NCBI GenBank assembly: GCA_021295715.1
Contig: JAGWBV010000062.1
Coordinates: 1-59,192 of the forward strand
DNA from: Candidatus Poribacteria bacterium
GTDB taxonomy: Bacteria > Poribacteria > WGA-4E > WGA-3G
Direction: 5' to 3'
DNA: 59,192 bases
This document shows, piece after piece, positions 50,188 through 58,062 of this stretch. Position numbers and translations under genes: made by a program. Within the stretch, counting starts at the first letter, position 1, and each line of letters opens with the position of its first letter. Below the pieces are notes generated by a model. That model did no database searches. It was not told where the DNA came from and was given only the letters and a program-made list of their open reading frames with translations.

Positions 50188-50964
50188 ATGAAAAGACTGT
50201 CGCTCTTCACAATATGTCTCATAATTCTGATTGGTTCTTGGGCCGTACTACGATTTGCCGTTGGCGGTATCGTCTCAGTACCGATACCAGGCAGCGTAAT
50301 TGCGATGTATATGGGGTTAGTTATAATCGCTATCTTGGTGCATATCTCCGTTGAGGATTCACTCTTTCGGGAATTTCTACGCCCCATCCGTGAAACACTC
50401 GTCGAGGACAAACGTCGAGTTCGCCGACGCATTATCGCGGTGTTAATCCCGTTGTTCCTGCTCGGCTATACCTATTCGATTATCGCCCAGCGCGCAAATC
50501 CTCCTGGAAGCCCACGTGACGCACACCCATCGCCGCCGCTTGAATTAACCTACAAAGATGAGGTTATCGGCACGATGCAAGATGTTGTGAACCCCTTCCG
50601 GCATTATGAAAAAGATGATCCAGAGGCGTTCAAGGCGCATGTTGAGAACGGCAGGCGTGTGTATTATCAGAACTGCTTTTACTGCCATGGGGATCACCTT
50701 GATGGACAGGGACACTTTGCGTCTCACCTCCAACCGCTGCCTGCTAATTTCCAAGATCCGGGGATTATTCCTAACTTCCAAGAGTCTTTCTTTTTTTGGC
50801 GGATAGCAAAGGGCGGACCGGGGTTACCTGCCGCTGGCACGCCTTGGGACTCGGCGATGCCTATCTGGGAAGACTACTTGACAAAAGACGAAATTTGGGA
50901 CGTAATTCTCTTTCTATCCGAATACACCGGCTATCAGCCACGAACCTTTGGGGAGGGACACTAA
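50188..50964 (+). CDS. Membrane-anchored monohaem cytochrome c
   Basis: A 258-residue protein with three spans (residues 5-27, 33-52 and 86-103) and a C-terminal class I cytochrome domain: CFYCHGDHLDGQGHF (Cys163) and a Met-containing end (DSAMPIWEDYLTKDEIWDVILFLSEYTG). It precedes the EB_dh fusion protein by one base, so the two are translationally coupled and likely form one complex. Confidence 0.87.
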   Translation: MKRLSLFTICLIILIGSWAVLRFAVGGIVSVPIPGSVIAMYMGLVIIAILVHISVEDSLFREFLRPIRETLVEDKRRVRRRIIAVLIPLFLLGYTYSIIAQRANPPGSPRDAHPSPPLELTYKDEVIGTMQDVVNPFRHYEKDDPEAFKAHVENGRRVYYQNCFYCHGDHLDGQGHFASHLQPLPANFQDPGIIPNFQESFFFWRIAKGGPGLPAAGTPWDSAMPIWEDYLTKDEIWDVILFLSEYTGYQPRTFGEGH

Positions 50965-50965
50965 G

Positions 50966-52678
50966 ATGAGAACCAGAAATGTAACTCTCCTGATACTGGT
51001 CCTGGGACTGCTGTGTGCTGTTATGTCAACGCACGCCCAGAATGCTCCGGAAGCTTCTGAAAAAGGAAAAGAGGTATATGAACAGAGCTGCGCGCACTGC
51101 CACGGAACTGAAGGGAGAGGCGACGGTTCTGCCGCTGAGAATCTCCTTCCGAGACCGAGGGATTTCACACGCGGTTTGTATAAAATTCGGTCTACAGAGA
51201 GCGGGCAACTTCCGACCGATCAAGACCTCTTTGACATTATTACCATAGGGATGCCCGGATCGTCAATGCCCGGTTGGGAAACCTCCCTAAGTGCCAACGA
51301 TCGTTGGGAAGTCGTGGCATATATTAAAACCTTTTACGATGGGTTCAAAGAAGATGAAGCACCACGGGAAATCAGTCTGGAAGATAAAATTCCTTATTCC
51401 GAGCAGAGTGTGGAAACCGGGAAGGAACTTTATGTTGAACTCGGTTGTGTTGAATGCCACGGGAACGTTGGTCGTGGTGACGGCACGTCCGCACCTACAC
51501 TGACCGATGAATGGGGGTTCCAGACGTGGCCCGCGAATCTAACCCAAAGTTGGAATTTCCGGGGAGGGGCTGATACCGAAGCCATTTTCAAACGATTCAT
51601 CGGCGGGATCGCAGGCTCACCTATGCCCGCATTTGAAGGCGATAGTTTCCTGCATTTCGGATTGACGGTGGAAGAATCCAAGCGTCTCACTGAATTGGAA
51701 AACAAAGACGAAATGACGGAAGCAGAGGAAGAGGAATCCGGGCAGTTTTACGAAAAAATGGATGAGGCTGTTAACATCGCACTCAATCGCGTGGAAGGCA
51801 TAGAGTTGAGCGCGGCTGAGCAGCAGACGTATGATGACGCGATGAAGGTCGTCTATAAAAAGAGTTGGCATTTAGCGAACTACGTTAAATCTCTCGCGCC
51901 TGAAGAACGTCCGGAACCTGCGATCGGAAAAAACGTCCTCCGCTCACAATACGTGCAAGATGCGCTGCCGGGGATAGAGGATGCCGCATGGGAAACGCTT
52001 CAAGCCAGGCACTTCCCTCTTGTTGGACAAGTCGTCATTGAACCGCGACAGTTCAATCCAACAATTGATTCTGTGGACATCAAATCGTTCTACAATGACA
52101 CGGAGGTCGCGTTCCTCTTCACGTGGGACGATCGGACACACACGACCGGTGACGAAACCGACGAGACGACAGGGAAACCCCTTGAGGACGCGTTGGCGAT
52201 TCAATTTCCGGTGAAGGTGCCACAAGGTCCGACCGCACCGAAGCCTTATTTCTTAGGGGGCGGTAGGTTGGCGGTCTATCTCTGGCACTGGAAAGCCTCC
52301 ACCCCTGAGCAGGTGACCGAACTCACCGCGAAGGGAATCAACAATGCCCAAGTTCAGGAAGCACAAGGCGCATTACAAGCGCAAGGTGTTTACACAGATG
52401 GGCAATACAAATTATGGGTAAAACGTGCCTTGAAGACCGATGACAAGAAGGACTTACAACTTGAGCCCGGTGTCTTTGTGCCTATCGCCTTCTCTGCATG
52501 GGACGGCGCGAACGGTGATGTTGACACAAAACGGGTCATGTCCAGTTGGTATACTTTTGTCCTTGAACCCGTTCCGTCTTCAAGACGGTTCGTTTATCCG
52601 CCTTTGATTGCGATTCTCTCTCTTGGCTTGCTCTTCGGTCTACGAGCAGTCGTGCAACGGAGAAATTCGGAAGTCTAA
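50966..52678 (+). CDS. Di-haem cytochrome c fused to EB_dh haem-binding domain
   Basis: A 570-residue exported protein. Signal peptide (to about residue 25, MSTHAQ), two cytochrome c domains (CAHCHGTEGRGDG, Cys42; CVECHGNVGRGDG, Cys161), then residues about 330-535 as an ethylbenzene-dehydrogenase-gamma/NarI-like haem b domain (EVAFLFTWDDRTHT, AIQFPVKVPQG, GGGRLAVYLWHWKA, VFVPIAFSAWDGANGD). A C-terminal anchor follows (about 548-565). That domain usually serves DMSO-reductase-type enzymes such as nitrite oxidoreductase or dissimilatory chlorate/selenate reductases; no molybdenum subunit is encoded nearby. The start is ATG 50966, with GGGAGGG, just after the upstream stop. Confidence 0.85.
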   Translation: MRTRNVTLLILVLGLLCAVMSTHAQNAPEASEKGKEVYEQSCAHCHGTEGRGDGSAAENLLPRPRDFTRGLYKIRSTESGQLPTDQDLFDIITIGMPGSSMPGWETSLSANDRWEVVAYIKTFYDGFKEDEAPREISLEDKIPYSEQSVETGKELYVELGCVECHGNVGRGDGTSAPTLTDEWGFQTWPANLTQSWNFRGGADTEAIFKRFIGGIAGSPMPAFEGDSFLHFGLTVEESKRLTELENKDEMTEAEEEESGQFYEKMDEAVNIALNRVEGIELSAAEQQTYDDAMKVVYKKSWHLANYVKSLAPEERPEPAIGKNVLRSQYVQDALPGIEDAAWETLQARHFPLVGQVVIEPRQFNPTIDSVDIKSFYNDTEVAFLFTWDDRTHTTGDETDETTGKPLEDALAIQFPVKVPQGPTAPKPYFLGGGRLAVYLWHWKASTPEQVTELTAKGINNAQVQEAQGALQAQGVYTDGQYKLWVKRALKTDDKKDLQLEPGVFVPIAFSAWDGANGDVDTKRVMSSWYTFVLEPVPSSRRFVYPPLIAILSLGLLFGLRAVVQRRNSEV

Positions 52679-52782
52679 AATATGTGGATACCTCCTGTTT
52701 GTGCGCTTTAGAAGCGCGCCGATCGGTGGTATATCCTTAATTATAAAATCTAAAACTGATAACTACTCATAAAGGAGAAAAA

Positions 52783-53562
52783 ATGAAAACCTATTTCTTG
52801 GCAAGTCTCGCTATGCTTCTCGCGTGTTGTTATGTCAGTGGGGCTTTTGCGGCTGACAGCGATGCAGAAGTGGAAATGTTAGTATTTCCTGATTCCTATG
52901 CTGCTGGAAGCGTTAGCGGTGGCGGCACAATTAGTGGCATCGTAACGTTTGAAGGCGACATGCCTGAGATGAAAGCACTGGAAATCACCAAAGACCAAGC
53001 TGTTTGTGGTGCTACCGAAAAGTATGATGAATCGCTTGTCGTTGGTGAAGGCAACGCTTTAAAAAATACGATTGTCTATCTCATCGACATTTCAAAAGGC
53101 AAAGATTTTGACAAAGCAGTTAAACTCGAAATCGACCAAGCAGGCTGCAAATTCAGTCCGCATGTCCAGATTGTTCCGGTCGGTGCTCGGGTGACGATGC
53201 TCAATACCGATAAAGTGAATCACAACGTCCATATCTTCAGTAGTATCAATAAGCCGGTTAACAAACTGCAGACGAAAAACCGCAGGAAAATGCCGCTTGC
53301 TGGTGTAAAAAAGGCGGAAGGTCCTGTCTCCGTCAAATGTGACATTCACGGGTGGATGTCCGCTTGGATCGCTTACGTTCCGCATCCCTATTTTGCTGTG
53401 ACGAATGAAAAGGGCGAATTCACGCTCGAAGATGTGCCAGCAGGCACCTATAAACTCGGTTATTGGCATGAGGCATGTGGCACGAACAGTGATTCTCCGG
53501 CTGCTGTTACCGTAGAAGCCGGCGGTAGCGTAACACAAGATTTCACACTGAAACTGAAGTGA
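52783..53562 (+). CDS. Exported cupredoxin-like protein, second paralogue
   Basis: A 259-residue periplasmic protein with a signal peptide (ending SGAFAAD). It repeats the architecture of the protein at 45287: GTISGIVTFEGDMPE, copper ligands His in VNHNVHIFS and Cys-His-Met in VKCDIHGWMSAW, then a CarboxypepD_reg end (FTLEDVPAGTYKLGYWHE). AAGGAG precedes the ATG. Its TGA stop overlaps the next gene's GTG start (GTGA), so it is co-translated with the ABC ATPase. Confidence 0.85.
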   Translation: MKTYFLASLAMLLACCYVSGAFAADSDAEVEMLVFPDSYAAGSVSGGGTISGIVTFEGDMPEMKALEITKDQAVCGATEKYDESLVVGEGNALKNTIVYLIDISKGKDFDKAVKLEIDQAGCKFSPHVQIVPVGARVTMLNTDKVNHNVHIFSSINKPVNKLQTKNRRKMPLAGVKKAEGPVSVKCDIHGWMSAWIAYVPHPYFAVTNEKGEFTLEDVPAGTYKLGYWHEACGTNSDSPAAVTVEAGGSVTQDFTLKLK

Positions 53563-54467
53563 TTGACGTAGAAAATCTCTCGCATTCATATCAGAAACGG
53601 CGCGCGCTTGACAATGTCAGCTTCAGCGTCTCATGCGGCGAGGTTTTCGGGCTTCTCGGACCGAACGGGAGTGGAAAAACCACTCTTTTTAGAATCCTGT
53701 CTACACTGATGCCGGTCACCTCTGGAACTGTTCGTGTTCTCGGATACGACTTAACCACCGAGGTGAAGGCAGTTCGGAAACTCTTGGGAGTTGTTTTCCA
53801 ACACCCAGGGCTGGATGGCAAACTCACCGTTGTCGAGAATTTGCGGCACCACGGACACCTCTATGGACTTGCTGGCAAATCCCTGCACTACCGAATTTCC
53901 GAACTCCTCGAGCATTTCGGGGTCGCGGATAGAGCGAAAGAATCTGTTGAACGCTTATCCGGTGGTTTACAAAGACGCGTTGAAATCGCAAAAGCGATGC
54001 TCCATTCCCCCCGGGTTCTACTCCTTGACGAACCGACGAGTGGATTGGATGTCGCTGCACGCCGGCAACTCAATGACTATCTCGGCGCACTCGCGCATAC
54101 GGAGAATATCCTCGTTCTGCTGACGACGCATCTACTTGATGATGCTGAGGTGTGCAATAGGGTCGGTATTCTGGATGTAGGTAGGCTCGTCGCTCTCGGA
54201 GCACCTAATGAACTCAAGGCGCAAATCGGTGGAGATGTTGTCCTCATAGAATGCGTAGACAATGAAGTCCTCCACACCGAGATCGTTGAGAATTTCGGCA
54301 TTTCGCCGGTGTTGACCGATAATCAGCTTCGGGTTGAATGTGAACGCGGGCATGAGTTCATCCGAGATTTAGTCGCCGCCTTTCCAGATGAGATTCAATC
54401 GGTTCGATTTGGGAAACCGACACTGGAGGATGTGTTTATAAAATTGACGGGCAATCCATTCGTGTAG
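53559..54467 (+). CDS. ABC-2-type exporter ATPase
   Basis: A 302-residue ATPase of the DrrA/NodI/NosF class. Walker A GLLGPNGSGKTTLF, Q-loop VVFQHPGLDG, signature RLSGGLQRRVEIAKAML and Walker B VLLLDEPTSGLD are all intact. It forms a transporter with the next gene's permease. Placed between a cupredoxin and coxB, it may serve maturation of the copper or haem proteins, as NosF does for nitrous oxide reductase; this is inference from position. Confidence 0.9.
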   Translation: MIDVENLSHSYQKRRALDNVSFSVSCGEVFGLLGPNGSGKTTLFRILSTLMPVTSGTVRVLGYDLTTEVKAVRKLLGVVFQHPGLDGKLTVVENLRHHGHLYGLAGKSLHYRISELLEHFGVADRAKESVERLSGGLQRRVEIAKAMLHSPRVLLLDEPTSGLDVAARRQLNDYLGALAHTENILVLLTTHLLDDAEVCNRVGILDVGRLVALGAPNELKAQIGGDVVLIECVDNEVLHTEIVENFGISPVLTDNQLRVECERGHEFIRDLVAAFPDEIQSVRFGKPTLEDVFIKLTGNPFV

Positions 54468-54563
54468 AGGAATGGCTATCGGTTATTAGCCATCAGTTGA
54501 AAGAAGTATCTTCAACTTCAAATACCTCTTTGCTGACTGCTGACTGCTGACTGCTGACTGCTA
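54468..54563. repeat. R3 repeat before the ABC permease
   Basis: GGCTATCGGTTATTAGCC, then GTTGAAAGAAGTATCTTCAAC as a hairpin, then TGCTGACTGCTGACTGCTGA continuing as a run of tandem TGCTGAC units directly into the ATG at 54564. No ribosome binding site is visible. Confidence 0.6.
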
Positions 54564-55337
54564 ATGAAACCGATTACAACGATATGGTGGCGCGAAGTCA
54601 TCAGGTTTTATCGCCAACGGAGTCGACTCTTCAGTGCTATCGCACAACCCTTAGTATTTTGGTTGCTCATCGGGAGCGGTTTGAGTGCCTCTTTTCAGCC
54701 CTCTGGTGAAACAGACGAGCTCAGTTATATCGAGTACTTTTATCCCGGCATTGTCGTTTTGGTCTTGCTTTTTACGTCCATTTTCGCTACAATCTCTGTC
54801 GTGAATGACCGACGTGAAGGCTTCTTGCAAGGTGTACTCGTGGCTCCCGTGCCGAGGTGGCAGATTATACTCGCACAAGCATTAGGCGGCACGACGTTAG
54901 CAGTCTTGCAAGGCGTTCTGCTACTACTCCTTGCACCCATGACCGGTATCCGATTCGGTGCAGCGTCGCTCTTTGCCACGCTCGGTGTAATGGCACTTTT
55001 GGCGTTTGGTTTGACAAACCTCGGACTGCTCATCGCATGGCGGATGGAATCAACGCAAGGGTTTCATGCGATTATGAACCTCCTGCTGATTCCGATATGG
55101 CTCCTCTCTGGCGCGTTTTTTCCGAGTACGGGCGTGCCTGGTTGGTTAGAATGGACAATGAAATTCAATCCGTTAACGTATGGGCTTGCCGCTTTTCGGC
55201 AGAGCCTTTACCTTGACACCGCCGCGAAGGCAATTGGAGAGGGACCGGCGTGGACACTCTCTCTGCTGATTACCGGTCTGTTTTGTGTTTTGACGTATTT
55301 AGGGGCAACGCTTACCGCGTCTGCACAAACGAATTAG
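54564..55337 (+). CDS. ABC-2-type exporter permease
   Basis: A 257-residue membrane protein with six spans of the DrrB/NodJ class: IWWREVIRFYRQRSRLFSAIAQP at the N-terminus, ATISVVNDRREGFLQGVLVAPVPR in the first loop and LLIPIWLLSGAFFPSTG near span 5, both landmarks of the family. Partner of the preceding ATPase. Confidence 0.88.
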   Translation: MKPITTIWWREVIRFYRQRSRLFSAIAQPLVFWLLIGSGLSASFQPSGETDELSYIEYFYPGIVVLVLLFTSIFATISVVNDRREGFLQGVLVAPVPRWQIILAQALGGTTLAVLQGVLLLLLAPMTGIRFGAASLFATLGVMALLAFGLTNLGLLIAWRMESTQGFHAIMNLLLIPIWLLSGAFFPSTGVPGWLEWTMKFNPLTYGLAAFRQSLYLDTAAKAIGEGPAWTLSLLITGLFCVLTYLGATLTASAQTN

Positions 55338-55407
55338 ACTTGTTAGAAACAAAAATTTGACGCGTTTTCACTTTTCAATAAGTGAGACGTCCTGTTAAGG
55401 AGAACCT

Positions 55408-56073
55408 ATGCTGCAATGGCTCCCAGAGAACGTATCAACGTTCGGGCAAAGCGTTGATAGCCTCTTTTACGCTATCTATTATCTTACCCTCGTTGTGTTC
55501 ATCCTTGTGATGGGAACCCTTATCGTTTTCCTGATTAAGTATCGTCATCAGGAGGGGAAGAGGGCGGACTACATTGAAGGTAGCACAACGCTGGAAATTG
55601 TCTGGACCGCCGCTACAACGGTAATTGTCTTCGGACTCGCGATGCTCAGTTACCCGCAGTGGAATAATATTAAATCGCCAACACAATTTCCTGAGAATCC
55701 AGATGTCGTTGTCCAGGTCAGTGGGAAACAGTTTAACTGGGATATGACCTATCCCGGTCCCGATAACGAGTTCGGAACAGATGATGACTTGGTATTAGAA
55801 AACGAATTGCATGTGCCGATCAACGCGGTCGTGCATATCCGCTTAACCTCCGTGGATGTCATCCACAGTTTTTTTGTGCCACAATTGCGACTGAAACAGG
55901 ATAGTTTGCCCAACCGATTTATCAACGTCTGGTTTGAGGCAACAAAGGCAGGTCGTTATGAAATTCCGTGCGCTGAATTGTGTGGATTTGGACACTCCGG
56001 AATGCTCGGGTATCTCAATGTGCATACGCAAGAAAACTACGATGCCTGGGTGCAAGAAAGATGGCCTCAGTAG
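55408..56073 (+). CDS. coxB: Cytochrome c oxidase subunit II
   Basis: A 221-residue protein with two N-terminal spans and a periplasmic CuA domain. CuA ligands are complete: His in VIHSFFVPQLRLKQD, then CAELCGFGHSGMLGYL with Cys, Glu, Cys, His and Met. No cytochrome c domain is fused. It receives electrons from a cytochrome c or cupredoxin of this region. AAGGAG lies 5 bases before the ATG. Confidence 0.94.
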   Translation: MLQWLPENVSTFGQSVDSLFYAIYYLTLVVFILVMGTLIVFLIKYRHQEGKRADYIEGSTTLEIVWTAATTVIVFGLAMLSYPQWNNIKSPTQFPENPDVVVQVSGKQFNWDMTYPGPDNEFGTDDDLVLENELHVPINAVVHIRLTSVDVIHSFFVPQLRLKQDSLPNRFINVWFEATKAGRYEIPCAELCGFGHSGMLGYLNVHTQENYDAWVQERWPQ

Positions 56074-56093
56074 GCTGAAGGAGGACGATAACG

Positions 56094-57962
56094 ATGCACG
56101 ATAACGAACATGCGTCACATCATCACGAAGAAAGTTTTATTAGAAAATACATCTTTTCGCTCGACCACAAGATGATCGGCAAGCAGTTCCTTGTCTACGG
56201 ACTGATTATGTTTTTCGTCGGGGGTGGGCTCGCGCTCCTCTTTAGATGGCAACTCGCCTATCCCGAAAGACCTTTACCGATTATCGGTGCTTCACAACAG
56301 TACATGGATGAAGGTGAAGTTGTCACCGGGGCTGACAGGATGTGGGAGAATATTTATGAGTCCGAGAAAGAGGAGTGGCTTGAGGTAAACATGCCCAATG
56401 GGGTCGTCGAACCGGCATTTTACAACATGCTGTTTACGATGCATGCCACTATTATGGTCTTCTTCGTTGTGGTTCCCATCTTGGTGGGGACTTTCGGAAA
56501 TTTCCTGATTCCGTTGATGATTGGAACACGCGATATGGCGTTTCCTATCCTCAACATGCTTTCATTTTGGCTCGCGGTTCTCGCTGCAATTATTATGGCA
56601 ATCGGGTTCTTTGTACCCGGCGGTCACGCCGCTGCTGGATGGACAGGCTACGCACCGCTCTCCGCCGATCCGCAGTGGACGGGGGTCGAGTGGGGACAAA
56701 ACCTCTGGGCAATTAGTTTACTCATTCAAGGGTTTTCCTCGCTGGTAGGCTCTATTAACTACATCACGACGATCATTAATATGCGCGCACCTGGGATGAC
56801 GTTCTTCCGACTCCCGTTAGTTATCTGGTCGCTTTTCATCGTCGCGATCCTGTTGCTACTCGCTTTCCCCGTGCTGTCGTCTGCGCTCGCACTTCTCATC
56901 TTTGATAGGCTTGCGGGAACGACGTTCTTCTCTGCAACAGTTGAAGGCGGCGGAGACCCGCTCTTATGGCAGCACCTTTTCTGGTTCTTTGGACACCCTG
57001 AGGTCTATATTCTCATCTTGCCCGGTATGGGTATCGCTTCTGAATTAATTGCTGTCTTTTCACGGAAACCGATCTTTGGATACCGTTCTATGGTCTACGC
57101 AATGATCGCCATTGCGTTTTTGGGATGGATTGTCTGGGGGCATCACATGTTCCAAAGTGGAATGCGACCCGGACTCGGTTCTGTGTTCATGACGACAACC
57201 ATGCTCATTGCGGTGCCGTCAGCCATCAAGACATTTAACTGGCTCGGCACAATGTTCCGGGGTGCAATCCGATTCACAACACCCATGCTCCACGGGATCG
57301 CTTTCGTCTCAATGTTTGTGATTGGTGGATTGAGCGGTATCTACATGGCAAACACACCTGTTGACATCTTCATCCACGATACATACTACATTGTCGCACA
57401 TATTCACTATGTGGTGTTCGGCGGAAGTCTGTTCGCTATTTTCGGCGGCATCATCTTCTGGTTCCCGAAGATGTATGGGCGTTATATGAACGATGTGCTC
57501 TCCAAAATTCATTTTTGGCTGACGTTCGTCGCGTTCAACTGCACCTTCTTCCCGATGCATATTCTCGGCATCGGTGGACACATGCGGCGTATCTCCAACC
57601 CGACGCAATATGAATTCCTACAGGAACCAACAACGATTAAGTTTTTAATGTGGCAGTTTGAATTCCAAGGATTTGTAGGGATGAATATTTTTATCACGAT
57701 GAGTGCGTTTACCCTCGGATTTGCACAGTTGATACTGGTCTTTAACTTCTTCTGGAGCATTTACCGTGGGAAAGTTGCCGAACAGAATCCGTGGCAGGTG
57801 ACGACATTGGAGTGGGAGGCACCTACACCTGTCCCACACGGCAATTTCGGTCAAATTCCGACTGTCTACCGGGGTCCCTATGAATATAGTGTTCCGGGTG
57901 AAGAGGATGACTGGACACCGCAGGCACGACCTGAACATGCCCCCGCAACAAGCGGCGACTAA
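56094..57962 (+). CDS. coxA: Cytochrome c oxidase subunit I (aa3-type)
   Basis: A 622-residue haem-copper oxidase catalytic subunit. Twelve core spans with haem ligands, the GTRDMAFPILNMLSFWL D-channel region, FWFFGHPEVYILILPG (CuB His and crosslinked Tyr, with the A1-type Glu), HHMFQSG and HDTYYIVAHIHYVVFGGS. An insert of about 45 acidic residues lies between spans 1 and 2 (GEVVTGADRMWENIYESEKEE). AAGGAGG precedes the ATG, 20 bases after coxB. No subunit III or IV gene is present in the window; subunit III may follow beyond ctaA or be absent. Confidence 0.94.
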   Translation: MHDNEHASHHHEESFIRKYIFSLDHKMIGKQFLVYGLIMFFVGGGLALLFRWQLAYPERPLPIIGASQQYMDEGEVVTGADRMWENIYESEKEEWLEVNMPNGVVEPAFYNMLFTMHATIMVFFVVVPILVGTFGNFLIPLMIGTRDMAFPILNMLSFWLAVLAAIIMAIGFFVPGGHAAAGWTGYAPLSADPQWTGVEWGQNLWAISLLIQGFSSLVGSINYITTIINMRAPGMTFFRLPLVIWSLFIVAILLLLAFPVLSSALALLIFDRLAGTTFFSATVEGGGDPLLWQHLFWFFGHPEVYILILPGMGIASELIAVFSRKPIFGYRSMVYAMIAIAFLGWIVWGHHMFQSGMRPGLGSVFMTTTMLIAVPSAIKTFNWLGTMFRGAIRFTTPMLHGIAFVSMFVIGGLSGIYMANTPVDIFIHDTYYIVAHIHYVVFGGSLFAIFGGIIFWFPKMYGRYMNDVLSKIHFWLTFVAFNCTFFPMHILGIGGHMRRISNPTQYEFLQEPTTIKFLMWQFEFQGFVGMNIFITMSAFTLGFAQLILVFNFFWSIYRGKVAEQNPWQVTTLEWEAPTPVPHGNFGQIPTVYRGPYEYSVPGEEDDWTPQARPEHAPATSGD

Positions 57963-58062
57963 CGGAGGTGGATGGAAGGATGGAAGAGAAGACTGGAAGG
58001 ATGGATGGGAGGAAGAGTGGAGATCCAATCTTCCAATCTTCCAACCTTCCTCCCAATTATAG
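57963..58062. repeat. Purine/pyrimidine mirror repeat at the ctaA start
   Basis: The purine tract GGATGGAAGGATGGAAGAGA and TGGAAGGATGGATGGGAGG is opposed by the pyrimidine tract CCAATCTTCCAATCTTCC, AACCTTCCTCCC. The arms can form a foldback. The tract encodes the first ~30 residues in the ctaA frame. Confidence 0.5.

Noticed and set aside
50966-52678. Part of a nitrite oxidoreductase or other molybdenum enzyme operon
   Set aside because: No molybdopterin catalytic subunit or iron-sulfur beta subunit is encoded in the window.
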